From NCBI RefSeq assembly GCF_041381155.1, contig NC_091138.1, positions 20,151,255 through 20,215,254 of the forward strand: 64,000 nt of DNA, read 5' to 3'. Below are positions 49,329 through 61,700 of this stretch, piece after piece. The stretch is from Argopecten irradians (Eukaryota > Mollusca > Bivalvia > Pectinida > Pectinidae). A model generated the notes under the pieces. The model saw only the letters and a program-made list of their open reading frames with translations, was not told the DNA's origin and searched no databases. The translations under genes were made by a program, and so were the position numbers. Each line of letters starts with the position of its first letter. The first letter of the stretch is position 1.

Positions 49329-50013
49329 TAGGGCTGTCACAAGTACTAAATTTTGTCCCTGGGTACCCGAATTTTAGTACCCGACCTGTACCTGGGTACT
49401 CGTCACAGATCTACTGCTTTTGTAACGAATTGGGTTACGTTATGTTTGCTGTTCGGGAAGATCATTGATCGACGGAGATTTGATGAAATCATATGGGAGT
49501 TCATTAAAGATAGCTTCAGTCGTTAATTGTCTACTTCATTTCTGTTGGACATTCATAATTGCTAATGAGCTGCCGTAAAGTGTCAGTCTATAACCAGCGT
49601 GTCTGTAGCATAAACCAGTTTGAGTGCAAATGTTTTTGCACAGCTAGAAACCTTCCGGTCATGTGACATAGTCTTCTTTCGGACGGCCTCTGTGTTATCG
49701 GATATGACTATAGTGTGATCTATTTAAGTGCACATGTCCGTCAAGTAGATTGTTCTCGCATCAAAAGACAGTCATGAGAAATAAAAATTGGAACAATGTT
49801 GGATGTGAAAATGTTGTGAAAAGATAAGGTGTCATCCTTAGTGAGTGAAAACAAAACAAATGAGTTGGATTTTGTAATACTTTTAATATAAGTTCGAGAC
49901 TTGTGTACGTACATCGAGATGAATTGTCCTATTTTGACGGGTACCCGGGTACACATTTTTTGACCCGTTTACATCCCAACCCGACCCGTAACCAGGTACT
50001 CATAACAGCCCTA
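49329..50013. mobile_element. hAT-type MITE with 8-bp target duplication
   Basis: A 685-bp element has ends TAGGGCTGTCACAAGTACT and AGTACCTGG-like sequence closing in AACAGCCCTA. It is flanked by identical 8-bp direct repeats cttttgac (49321-49328 and 50014-50021). Subterminal inverted blocks gggtaccc/gggtacccgggta add to the match. TAGGGCTGT ends with 8-bp duplications are typical of hAT elements. No transposase. Intact duplications suggest a fairly recent insertion. Confidence 0.85.
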
Positions 50014-50021
50014 CTTTTGAC

Positions 50022-52705
50022 TGACTTTCACTCAGAAGTGAAATTTCTTTTCTGCACCTTGTCTTAATTATCTTGTAGGTTTTTGCCCTCCTTTCGATTA
50101 GGAGCTGTCAGATATCCCAGTCTGCGATGCTAGTTTTTTTCGCTGCAAGTCATTTGGACCAGTAAATCCCAAAATTTTACTAGTCCGACTATTTAATCAC
50201 TAGTCCAAAGTAAATACACAGCCGCATATTCAGTCATGATCAGTTTACACTTTTTTACCCAAATTACAGTCTGGAGCAGCTTTTGTGAACACAAAATCTC
50301 ACAAAATGATGCATCCAGACTGAAATAATCACATAGAATGCAATCAAAATTTGTTGAAAATGTAATTGACCACCCCTCTTTGAAATGTAGCATTTAACAA
50401 TATTAATCGAATGGGGGGAGTCACTAGTCCATTCGTTCATGGGCATCGGACTAGTGCTTAAAGTCGCATACTGTATCCTGGATAGTAGTTCAGGTTTTAA
50501 AAATGTTGGTAAAACCAGAATAAAATAACTATATATATAGTCCATCATCACATGCACATTGAGCTATTAAAGGTTAAAAGCATGTCAATGCACAGCAGGG
50601 TTTAAAATAGTTTCTGATGTTCAAAGCTGGTATGCAGCAGTAAAAGCAGACTAATCTACTGACATGACTAGCACAATGATGAAAGCACTACATCTGCAAA
50701 GTACTAAAATTAAAAGCATAATGTTGAAAGAATTGAAATGTTAAAATGACAATGCCAAAGTTACTGTACACTAAAAGATATCACAGTTGGTGATCAAAGT
50801 ACTATTAGTGGGACAACAGTAGCTAGTAGGGTACATGCATGCATGGGTATAATATAACTTTTTGACATCAGTTGTGCACTACTATATGTAAAACAGATAA
50901 TCATATACACTGCCTTAATTCACTCCGTCCTGGCAGGAACTGCTATAATCATTATCTGCCTTCACTCCTGACAACGAACATATCTGTCAGGAATATTACC
51001 TTAGTCGTCCCGAGATGCATCATTGCATTTACACTACATTAAATGTCAGATATGTGGCTGTTTGCGGTAAGTTGAACAACACAATAACATATAAATTGGA
51101 GCTACGTATATACATGTACAGTTGGATATCAAAATATGTTACATGTACTTTGCCCATCCTCAGAAAACTAGTAATGAATATTTTCACCATTGAAATATGT
51201 AACTGAGATAAAAATATTAGTTTTATAGGATATAGATACCCACATATACATACACCCTATTGAAAAGAAACAGTAGTATCATACAGAAGTTTCTGTTCAA
51301 AACAGTTGCATTCTTTTTGGCTGCATACAATACACATACCATTATAGTAGAGAATAGCCAGATGCAGATTAAAATACTTTTGTTTAATATTAGTCTTAGT
51401 AAAGTTTCTATTTTATTTACACATTTATACAATTCTTACAGTTGGAGTCATCATCTTTTATAGAATCTGAAATTCTATCTTCATACATATGAAGTAATCA
51501 ATTAAGTTATGAATATAAATGTTCACCTCCCATGCCATTTCCTTTACCCTTCTAGATCTCTGATCACCTGAACTTAACTGTAATAACAATAATGATAACT
51601 AAAAATGACAGACTTTCCAGAAAGTTGTCAGAAGTGTAATATACTAATAATTTTTTCTCTACATCAGTAACTACTGAATAATTATATCTGATAAAGTTGA
51701 AATTGTATTGATCTTTTACTTAAAAAATATGTTTGAGCTTGCCTCTAGAGTTTTACAAAAGATACACAATTCTTAAAGCAAGTATTCTACGGTAATATGT
51801 GTCCACAGTATTTATCATTGAGCTTATAATACATGTAATGTTCCCATTGTTAGACCTTGAGACTTCTTTGGCACCATAATCTGTTCAGAATGTTTTGATA
51901 AAGGGTGAGTGTTACGTTTTTAAAAACGTTTTACAATGCTTATATCTTTGTAGATCATGTATCATACTGTCTGATTTCAGGAGTAACTTTTAATAACTTG
52001 GCCTGATTTAATTCATTTAAAAGTGACACCTAAATTATAAATCAATCTTGTGAATGTGTATCAGTTGTAGCAACAAATTATTTACCCACAAATACAATCC
52101 TGTATATATGTGTCTAATTAACATAAAATAACTATAAAATAATTGATTTTGCTTTTGATGCATATGTAATCAGTACTTCATTCCATATAGGGCATAGTGC
52201 CATGGAAGTTTTTTGGGATGCTATTAATTATTTTTAATAGTTTTTTCTTGAATTAAGATAAGAAGCTCAAACTTTTCAATCTAGGTAATGGTGTAAAGTA
52301 AATAACTTTTGTGGAGCATCTTTAAGATATTATGTTTAGGGGCAAGGTTTTTTGCCTTTCACCAAGGTCGCCAGGATTTGATTTCTGTGGGAAAGAAGGA
52401 TTAATATGTTTCCTAATAATCTCTAGATTTTCCTTCATATCCCTTTCCCTGAGCCATCAAACATGTCATAATTTGTTCTCAAAATGGTGTAAATGAATGT
52501 TCAGTTCTTGCCATTTATAACAATTTTGGTGAAGTTAATGCTCTATATGATAAATTGATATGGATATCTATAGGTAATTGTGATATGTGTTTTGTTCACG
52601 AGGAGTCTTGGTACATGTACAATTGTAAATGTCATTTGATTCTGTTTTGAAATAATACCATGTCGTATATGTAATATGTGATTGGTGCTATGTTGTTACT
52701 TGCAG
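50022..52705. other. Upstream region of the TRPM2-like gene
   Basis: No gene is recognised. At 50090-50460 ggaccagt/actagtcc motifs recur, suggesting another degenerate repeat. The remainder is AT-rich. The TRPM promoter and 5' non-coding exon(s) should lie here or further left, because the first coding exon is preceded by an acceptor site. Confidence 0.4.
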
Positions 52706-52733
52706 ACAACCTATATGAGGAGCCATGTAGAAT

Positions 52734-55700
52734 ATGAACCAAGATGAAGATGACTATCTCCGCCGTAGGTTTAGTGTTGAGTCCAATAGGACATTGGACA
52801 ATATAGCAGATCTTCACAATCTAGATACCTCACAGAGCACAATACATAGCCCAGTCCACAGAAGGATGTTTGGCAACGGTTACCGTGGGCAACGACCTGG
52901 CGAGATAGACCCACCCCATCGCCATGGTAACGAACTGGTAGAGGTAATGGGACCATCACAACATATTGACAGAACTGATGAAACAGGGGAAACAACTCCT
53001 GTAAGGAGACTAAGACAAAGATCTGACCTTACAGGAGTTCAGGAGGCAAGCTCAAGGCCAGGACCGGTAGAACGTGAGTTGACAGACAGTTATATAGAGT
53101 CTCTTTCTCGCACTCCTCGGTATAATTCTCAAATGGACTATCATGAAATGGTCGACCGCCTGGCTGAGAATGATCCATTCCGCGGGGATTATGTTCCCTC
53201 GGGAAAGCAAGGTAAATCACACAAAAAGAAGAAGCACAGACATAAAAAAGAAGATACAAACATGGACGAAGCAGATGGCTCACCTCCAAGGAAATCAGAA
53301 GGATCATTTTCAAAGAAAAAAAAGAAATCCAAAAAGGGATCAAGTTCTAGAGATAGCACAGGTACTTTTACAATAGATGGTCACTCAAATCCATCATTTG
53401 AAAAATCTGTTGACAGTACTGTCGATCGACATGAGGCAGCATCAGTTCAGAGCAATGGTACATACACCCTAATGAGAGAGGACTCTTTAGCAAGCCTGAA
53501 AGCATTCCACCCAACTGTAACCAGAAACGACACCTCACATAGTTTTACCATCAAACGGACATCATCTAAAAGGAAATCCAAGATAGGTATAGATCGGGTG
53601 AGTATCAATTAATCAAAGGTAACCTTAGAAATTTTAACTCTTCAATCTCATAGAATATTGTTACCTTTTCAATTTGAGCATTGTCCTAACTCATACTTAT
53701 CAATAAGTCAAATCAGTACTAGTCCTACAGTCAAAATTAAAATGCCTCATATGAGTTGTAAAACGCTATTGATAACTTGTTGATAAATCAACTAAACACA
53801 CCTCTAATATATTTTCAACTGAAATAAAACTCTGATAAGATATCATTTATTTTTCATTATTTCATCTTTCTTTAGGCTGGATTCACAAAATTTGTGAAAG
53901 AAAACATCAAACAGCGTGAACCTAAATCCGTTGTGGACCCACAACCTGCGTAAGTTATGTACTGTTTTGTGGCTTTCTGGCAGCTACTAGGTTTATGCAT
54001 GATAACAATTTATTCAACCGTTACTTTTTACAGTTCTGTAAAATTGTTATTAAGAAAATGCCTTCATGACGACAGACGATTCATTTTGGTTGTAAATAAT
54101 GTATCAGGTACATGGTGGTCGACCACCAGGCTAATTGATTACTAGTAAGCATTCCAGACCATAGCCACAAGCCTCCCAAAAACTCACAGAGCACAGATAA
54201 GTACATGTACTGACATCCTGGGTTTTTTCCTGCAGCATTCCTTAATTTAAAAAACCCTGACATATCTTTAAATGGCCTGACTGATATTAAGACCTAAAAT
54301 AAAATGAAATGTTTGGCATTTTGGTATTACAACTGTTTAATTAAGCCATATATAATACCATCTGATTTCGATATCAGAGATGTATTATTTATATTGCTGT
54401 ATTTTTCCAGGCAATCAGAAAAGACTATTCCCAACATGGATAAAGGCAAGCATGTTTGGCACTACCACACACACACCATGACACAGCCGTGTGACTCCTA
54501 TGGAGAGATACAGTTCCATGGTTACGGACATGATACAGAATCATCACCAGTAAGTATAATATTCATTTATATTCTAGTGATAAACTGTTATTTCCTTTGA
54601 TATCAACTTTTGATAAGTTCTTTTAACTGGAGAAAATTTATTTTCAAGAAAATAAAATTAAAATTGTCTGGCCATAAGGTTATGGCATACTTACTTAAGT
54701 CATAATAATATTTCAATTTTATATCTCACCACCATTTCAATGTTTTATGAAATTGTGAAAATATTATCCACACAAAAAAAACAATCCTGTGTATGTACTA
54801 TAAGTACTTTGTTAATATGGTTGTCTTACTTGTTATATGTACGATGTCAAACATTTATTTGTTAGCCATTTTGAACTAAAGGTTTCATGTCTATGTTCAG
54901 GCATACGGTACTTATTTTCGAAAAAAACCCACATTATTTGATATAAGCAAAAAATTTTTTATTCCATGACTTTTTAAGGAAAGTTTACATTAATGCATTT
55001 GAATCATCATTTTATCAAAATATGGAGAAACTACACTCTGATTTACAAAATATGAATAAGTATTTATTAACTGCAAGTATCTCAAGCTTTCCTATTAATC
55101 ATTTAGTTCTTCGGAACATTAATTTATTGTGAGTCACACAAATCTAATTTATGTATACAGCCAGATAAAGAATTAAATCCATGTGATTCTTATGGTGAGA
55201 TTAATTTCCATGGCTTTGGGAATGATTGTCTCGATGTTCCAGTAAGTAGTGTGATTTCCCTGAGAGTTTGTGATTTCCTGAATAACATGTGATTTCACCG
55301 TAAGTGCATAATTTCATCGTGAGTTTGTAATTTCACAGAGAGTTTGTGATTTCACTCAGAGTTTGTGATTTCACCCGGACTTTTGTGATCTTACCAAATG
55401 TTTGTGTTTTCACTGTGAGTTCACCAAGAGTTTGATTCCAGTGAAATTGTGCCAAGAATTTGTGATATCATTGAGTGTTTACATTGTTCCTGCCCTCTGA
55501 AACATTCAACATTTCCAATTCACTAACTGTGTGATCAAGATCTTCAGATCTCATGAAGATACATTTTAACTGCTGTTGTTGTTATATTGATGAAATGTTT
55601 TGGGATATTCTGTATAAAATGGGAATTGCAATTTCATTAGAGTGCTAATATTACCATTCTATTCACCAAACACATGCCTAATGAGCCAAATAATGTTCTG

Positions 55701-58700
55701 AGTCTGAAATCCTTTAATAAGAAGGAGGATATGAAGTTGATTTGAATTAATATATATGGCAGGTGATACTATTTTGACATAGCATGCTTACTTAACAGTC
55801 ATATTGGTTATATATTTCTCATCATCTGAATCTTCAGTCATTATCTTTTCTTAAAAATTTTCTACATCTTTTTCATATTAATTTGCACATGCAAGAATTA
55901 ACAAATTCCATGTGCTATCCATACCCTATTTGTTATAAGATTATTGGCTAAACATAAAAAGGTTTAGCGATCATGTTTTATCATACAACACTGACAGTGC
56001 CTATACATTTGTATAAAGGTCTTTACTAGGCTGATAGGATAACAATTCTGGATGTATGACAAGTTCTCCCCCCCCCCATTCTCCCCTCCCCCACAGATTA
56101 TGACAACTTGATCAACAGAAATAGCTGTATAATAAATACTATAATGAAACATAACTGATTTTTGTGTTACACAGTACATTCGACTGGCCAATGATACTAA
56201 GCCTGAGTTGGTGCTTGACATAATACTGAACTACTGGAAACTGCCTACTCCTAAACTTCTTATTTCTGTCACTGGTGGAGCCAAGAGATTCGACATGAAA
56301 CCTAAACTTCTGGAAAAATTTAAACGTGGTCTGATCAATGCAGCAACAACTACAGGTTGGTAACTGCTTTAGAAACATGTATAAGAAGTCTTAACCTTTC
56401 ATGGATTTTTGCCCTTAATTTCATCAGCATAAAACTTTAAAAAGTCCACTCTATTCTATGAATAATGGGATATAAGGATTTTGCTTTACACATTGATGGA
56501 CTATTTGACATTTATAATAGTGAAAAAACATTGTCAGTGAATGTTCAATCATCGTAATTTCTGGTTTTACATACACCTTATAAACATTGAAAATTTAATG
56601 TTTAAAGTTGAAAACGTTGACACAATTGGCTGGATTACAAATTTTTCATAATGGGAATATTTGAAGTTCACCATCATCAGATGGTGGTCCACTTAAATCG
56701 CCTTTCGTCTGTGGTCTGTTCATCCTTCCGTACTTTTCAAATTTCATGTGCAGGGCCCCGTAGGACCCTAGTTGTGCATATTGCATTTTGGGACCATTTG
56801 GTGAACAATCCAATAGATGATTGGATTTTGTGGTTTGAAGTTTGTTTCCGCTATTTCTCAGAAAGTACTGAAACGATATGTCTCTAATTTTATATGAAGA
56901 ATGTAGTCAGAGTTTGAAAAGCAGGGAAAAGATCCCTCTTTCCATTGTCAGACATTGATCATTCTTTGGTGGATGCCAAGATCCCTCTGGTTTAAAAGAC
57001 TAATCATTAGTCTTTTTAAAAAACATTCCCGTTACAAAAAATACATCCATTATGAAGGAACCATTTTATTGGCTAGTGCTGTGGTATAAAACAGTGTGAT
57101 TTGTCTATAGGTGCCTGGATCATTACTGGAGGAACACATACAGGGGTGATGGAGATCGTGGGTGAAGGTATCCGAGAGTACATACTCACCTACGGCAAAC
57201 AGAAGGACATTGTTTGTCTCGGAGTACCGCTGTGGGGCATCATTGCTAACAGGGACGCTTTGGATGAGGTTAGTTACATGTGTTGATATCCTTATCATGT
57301 AATATAGTGGGATGAGGGTATATTGCAGTGTCATCCATTATTATCCTGTCCCATTTTGTCTTGTCACTTTCTTTGCTGTCCCATCCTGTTTGAGACTAGA
57401 GTGGCTAGACATTCAATGTGCTATGATCATTGATCAATCATTATTTTAATAAAATATCATAACATCACTGCAGTGTTTACATATATACATTTATACTGTT
57501 GTAATGTATAATATGATTTTGTAGAAATAATGAATTTCTCTGAATTAAAAATGTCATATGATAATTATGATGGGGATTTTAACTCAGCTTGTTAAGTTTC
57601 ACTATTTTCCTGTCTTTTTCATTGGTTTCGAAAATAGAAAATTATGTCATTATCACTTACTAACTGAAAGTCTTCACCTGTGATTTACCTGTTAAATAAT
57701 TTGATGATCAATTTTCTGTCATACATACCACATATCCTTTATATATTTCATGAAATTTGTCTCATTGTTAAAATATTTGTTGTACTGACCAGGATGAGGA
57801 AGGCAATTTCCCTGCCATTTACTCTAAACAAGGTCTAAAGGCCGAGAAAGGCAAGAGAACTGTACCTCTAGATCACAACCATACACACTTTGTCATCGTG
57901 GACGATGGATCTCGTGATAAGTTTGGAGGCGAGATTGAATTCAGGGCCAATTTGGAGAAGACTATTTCCCACATGTTGTGTAATTCTGAGAGCATGACCT
58001 CCAATCTCCGTAAGTTTTGTACCTCGACTTCTTGGCCGTGAGTTAAAAACTTATAACAAACTGTTGCTAGGTATTGAGTGATAGTTGGATGTAAAATATT
58101 CAGGTTTTTCTCTGCTTCCTAAACCTGTCCTACAACTGTAAATAAGATGTAACATAAAGTAAACTCAAACTCTAGCAGTATAACATGGCCATATCAAACA
58201 TATCTGATATCTGATCCATGGAAAAAAAAGAACATTGTTTAAACTCATCTGATTCAATTTATTAGGATTTAATTTGTCTGCTATCATGCCCCTATCCCTC
58301 CATCCCTAACACACACATTTTTCACATATTAATTTCTTCTGTAGTTCTTCAAGTAGATCTGAGCTAAAACTTGGTGGAAATGATCCAGGATGGTCCACAT
58401 GCTATTTATCAATTCGGCATGACATTAAAGAAGCCTGTCGCAGAAAAATGTAACATACTTGAAAATATGACTTTTCTATTACAGAGGTTAACACACCTGT
58501 GATCTCGCTGATCATCGAGGGAGGAATTGGATCCATGAAGACCGTGTCCGAGTCCATCAAAAACGGGATACCTGTCCTAGTACTAGAGGGGTCTGGGAGG
58601 GCTGCAGATTTCATAGCTGCTGGTTATAACATCACGAAGGACATCATGAAGTAAGTATAGATAATAAGATTATGGAAATTTTCTCCTTCATTATCGTCCA

Positions 58701-61700
58701 AGTGATACAATTCTTCCATTTGAATTTTACATTCAGGAATGAATTGTTGTATAAGTAGTTATTGCAATAGAGTATGACGTCATTTTCAGTGTTGAACTTG
58801 ATGGTTTCCGTGCAAATAACCAATATCTCAGATTTCTGCATTAATTACCAGCTGGAGCATGTTGAAACAAAATCATAACAACTACAGCCAGTTTTCTACA
58901 TACCGTATTCGACCCAATAAGTATCCCCATCCCTATAAGTACCCCTCCTCCTTTTTTAGGCTTCAATTTTACTTACTTTGAATTAAATGTTGAAAACTGT
59001 GTTGGTGTCCTTACTGATTTCTTTTGCAAATTAATTTATGACTTACTTTGAAGAATAATTCTATGAAAGGCTGGTCAAAATTTGTTTCTATCAAGTGCCC
59101 CCTTATTTGCTTCAATCTTTTTAGTGCCCTGGACGCTTAATGGACTGAATACAGTATCTTAGAATATCTATTGTTTTCATTGCAACAAACAACATTATCA
59201 AATTGTCTGAATTATGGATTCTACTGCACTAAATTAAATTGCGAGGGTTTGTATTTAAAGAAAAATAATGTTCATCCTTTTCACATTTTTAGGTTATGAT
59301 GCCAATTAGATATTCTGGTGCATTAAAATGAAAATATGATATTATAGTTTTGGAAAAATGTTGTTTTTATTCCTGTTACAGTGAAGACAGAAGTCATTTT
59401 CCTGCTCACTACCATCAAACTATGGAGGAAATGGCTACCAACAACTTTGAGTGGAAACCTGGCGAGACTAATAAATCAGCCAAAATAGCACAATGTTTGA
59501 AACAACTGGAGGAATCCCTAAAATCACGTAGAATGGTAGGTCATTAGTTCATATAAGTCACAGTGTACAAGGTTGTATGCCATATATAGGTCAAGGTCAT
59601 AAGGATTTGTCCAAGAAATATACATGTGATTAATTACAATAAAGCTTTGTTTTAATTAATGCAATATCATCTGCATGTATATATACATATGTACATGTCA
59701 CTATGGCTGCATGGTTACTAAAGGGAGATCATTTAGATATAAAATGAACATCAATGGTCTCAATATTGATCCCTGAGAGACTCTCCCTGTTAAAGGGAGT
59801 TATAGTCACTTATTGTGCAATTAAAATTTAAAACTTGGAATCTTGAGATAAGATATCTTTTGAAAAAAATTGTCTAATGTTCTTGATGAACATCAATACA
59901 ACTCTAAAATAAAAAATTGGGTGACTAAAAAATGGAAGGTTTTACTAAAGTATAAAAATACTTACACTGTGATTTTATTTTATTTTTCAGATTACTGTAT
60001 TCAATTTGAGTGATTCTGAGAACAAAGACCTTGATAAAGCTATATTGAATGCATTATTGAAAGGTAAGTTTTGTTTTTTATGTATAGATAAATTTATCTT
60101 AGCTGTCCTATTGCTCACAACGCTGGTTTATGTAGTAAAGGTTCCTGCTATTGTGGCATCCTGCATCTAACAATGTTATCAAGCTTTTGTGTGAGTCAGA
60201 TATTCTAAATTCATTTCTGCATCCTGAATATGCTTAGTCATAATCAAACATGATCAAACTATAGTTTTAAATCATATACTGATGTCAACTGCATTTTGGT
60301 TAAATCATGTGTGTTTTAGTGTTCAACATTCTTTAAGATGGTTACTTGATAGATTTTATCAAATGGAATATATGTGCATGACATCAATAGTTTCCATGAA
60401 CAAAATGTCATTAAGGAATGTTATATTTTTAAACATCTTGTACACTTGTTGTCGCTGGAACTTTATAATTGATGGTCAATGGTTTAATAGGATAGTGTGT
60501 CATACACCAAGAGAGGATATCACTCTGACCTTTATTTTGACCTTTGACCCACAGGAAAGAGAAAGCTTGTAAAGCTTATTCATTTCATATCACATATGGC
60601 TATATAATGCAATATGTCTCCTGTAGTAAAACTCAACTTGCATTTTACCTAAAAATCAAAGAAAACTTTTTCAAGTTCTATCCATTTTACTATTATCTGT
60701 TGAGGATTATTATTCACAAAATTATCTGGTTTTGTAAAGTTGATGTGATGGTTCATCAACAATGGAAAAAAACATGATTTTGTTTGAATATTGTGAACGC
60801 ACCATGCCACAAGTAAAGTTATATAGCAATGTACTATGTGTTTCTTGTTTGTTGTGACTGTACAACTGTCTGCCATATTTTCAGCAACTGTGGATGATGA
60901 AGATGGTAATGCTATTGTTTGACATTTATATTTATCTGCTATTTTTTATGACAACAAACAAAGGCCCATTTTTTTGAACGATTTTACACATCAAACATGC
61001 TGTGATTTATCACCCAAGATTTTCTGTCCTGGGAAATTCATAGCTTGTTGAATCTTTGACACAAGTTGTTGTTTTTTGCAGTGATATTTTCGGTTTGAAA
61101 TATTGAAATCATTAGACTTCAATAATTTTGTCTGCAGTGTTACTTAAAGATACGAAAAGTTTTAGAGAAAATGGTTTTTGTGATTTCTATTTTCAAAAAT
61201 GCTAATATTCATCCATAGTTTGGTTGGTATCTGGGAGAAAATATTTTGTTTGGGAATTCGAAACAAAATTGACCTAACTTTACTAAAAGAAAAACACAAA
61301 TTTTATATGTCTGTAATGAAAATATGCATTTGCAAAGTATTGGCAATTCAATATTGAAAAAGGGAAAATGCTGCAAAAAGAACTGAACTTGTGAGGCTAA
61401 TTAATCTGCTGTATGTTAAATTAACTGATGCTTTGTTTTGTTTTTCTGTAGTATATATGTATGTTTATTAATCATTTTATTTTTTTATTTTTTTTTAAAC
61501 TTCTGATAGAACATCATTCCTTGAGGGTATTTTTCAAATTTTAATTTGGAAAATATTAAGTTTAAAAAGAACTTTTGCAAGATATACATTTGAGTTTGGT
61601 CTGCTCAAAGGAATTTGATATTTAATAATGTTTATTTGATATGAAATGAGCTGAAATAACATGACAGCATCTATAGAATTATTCCTTAAATCAAATTAAT

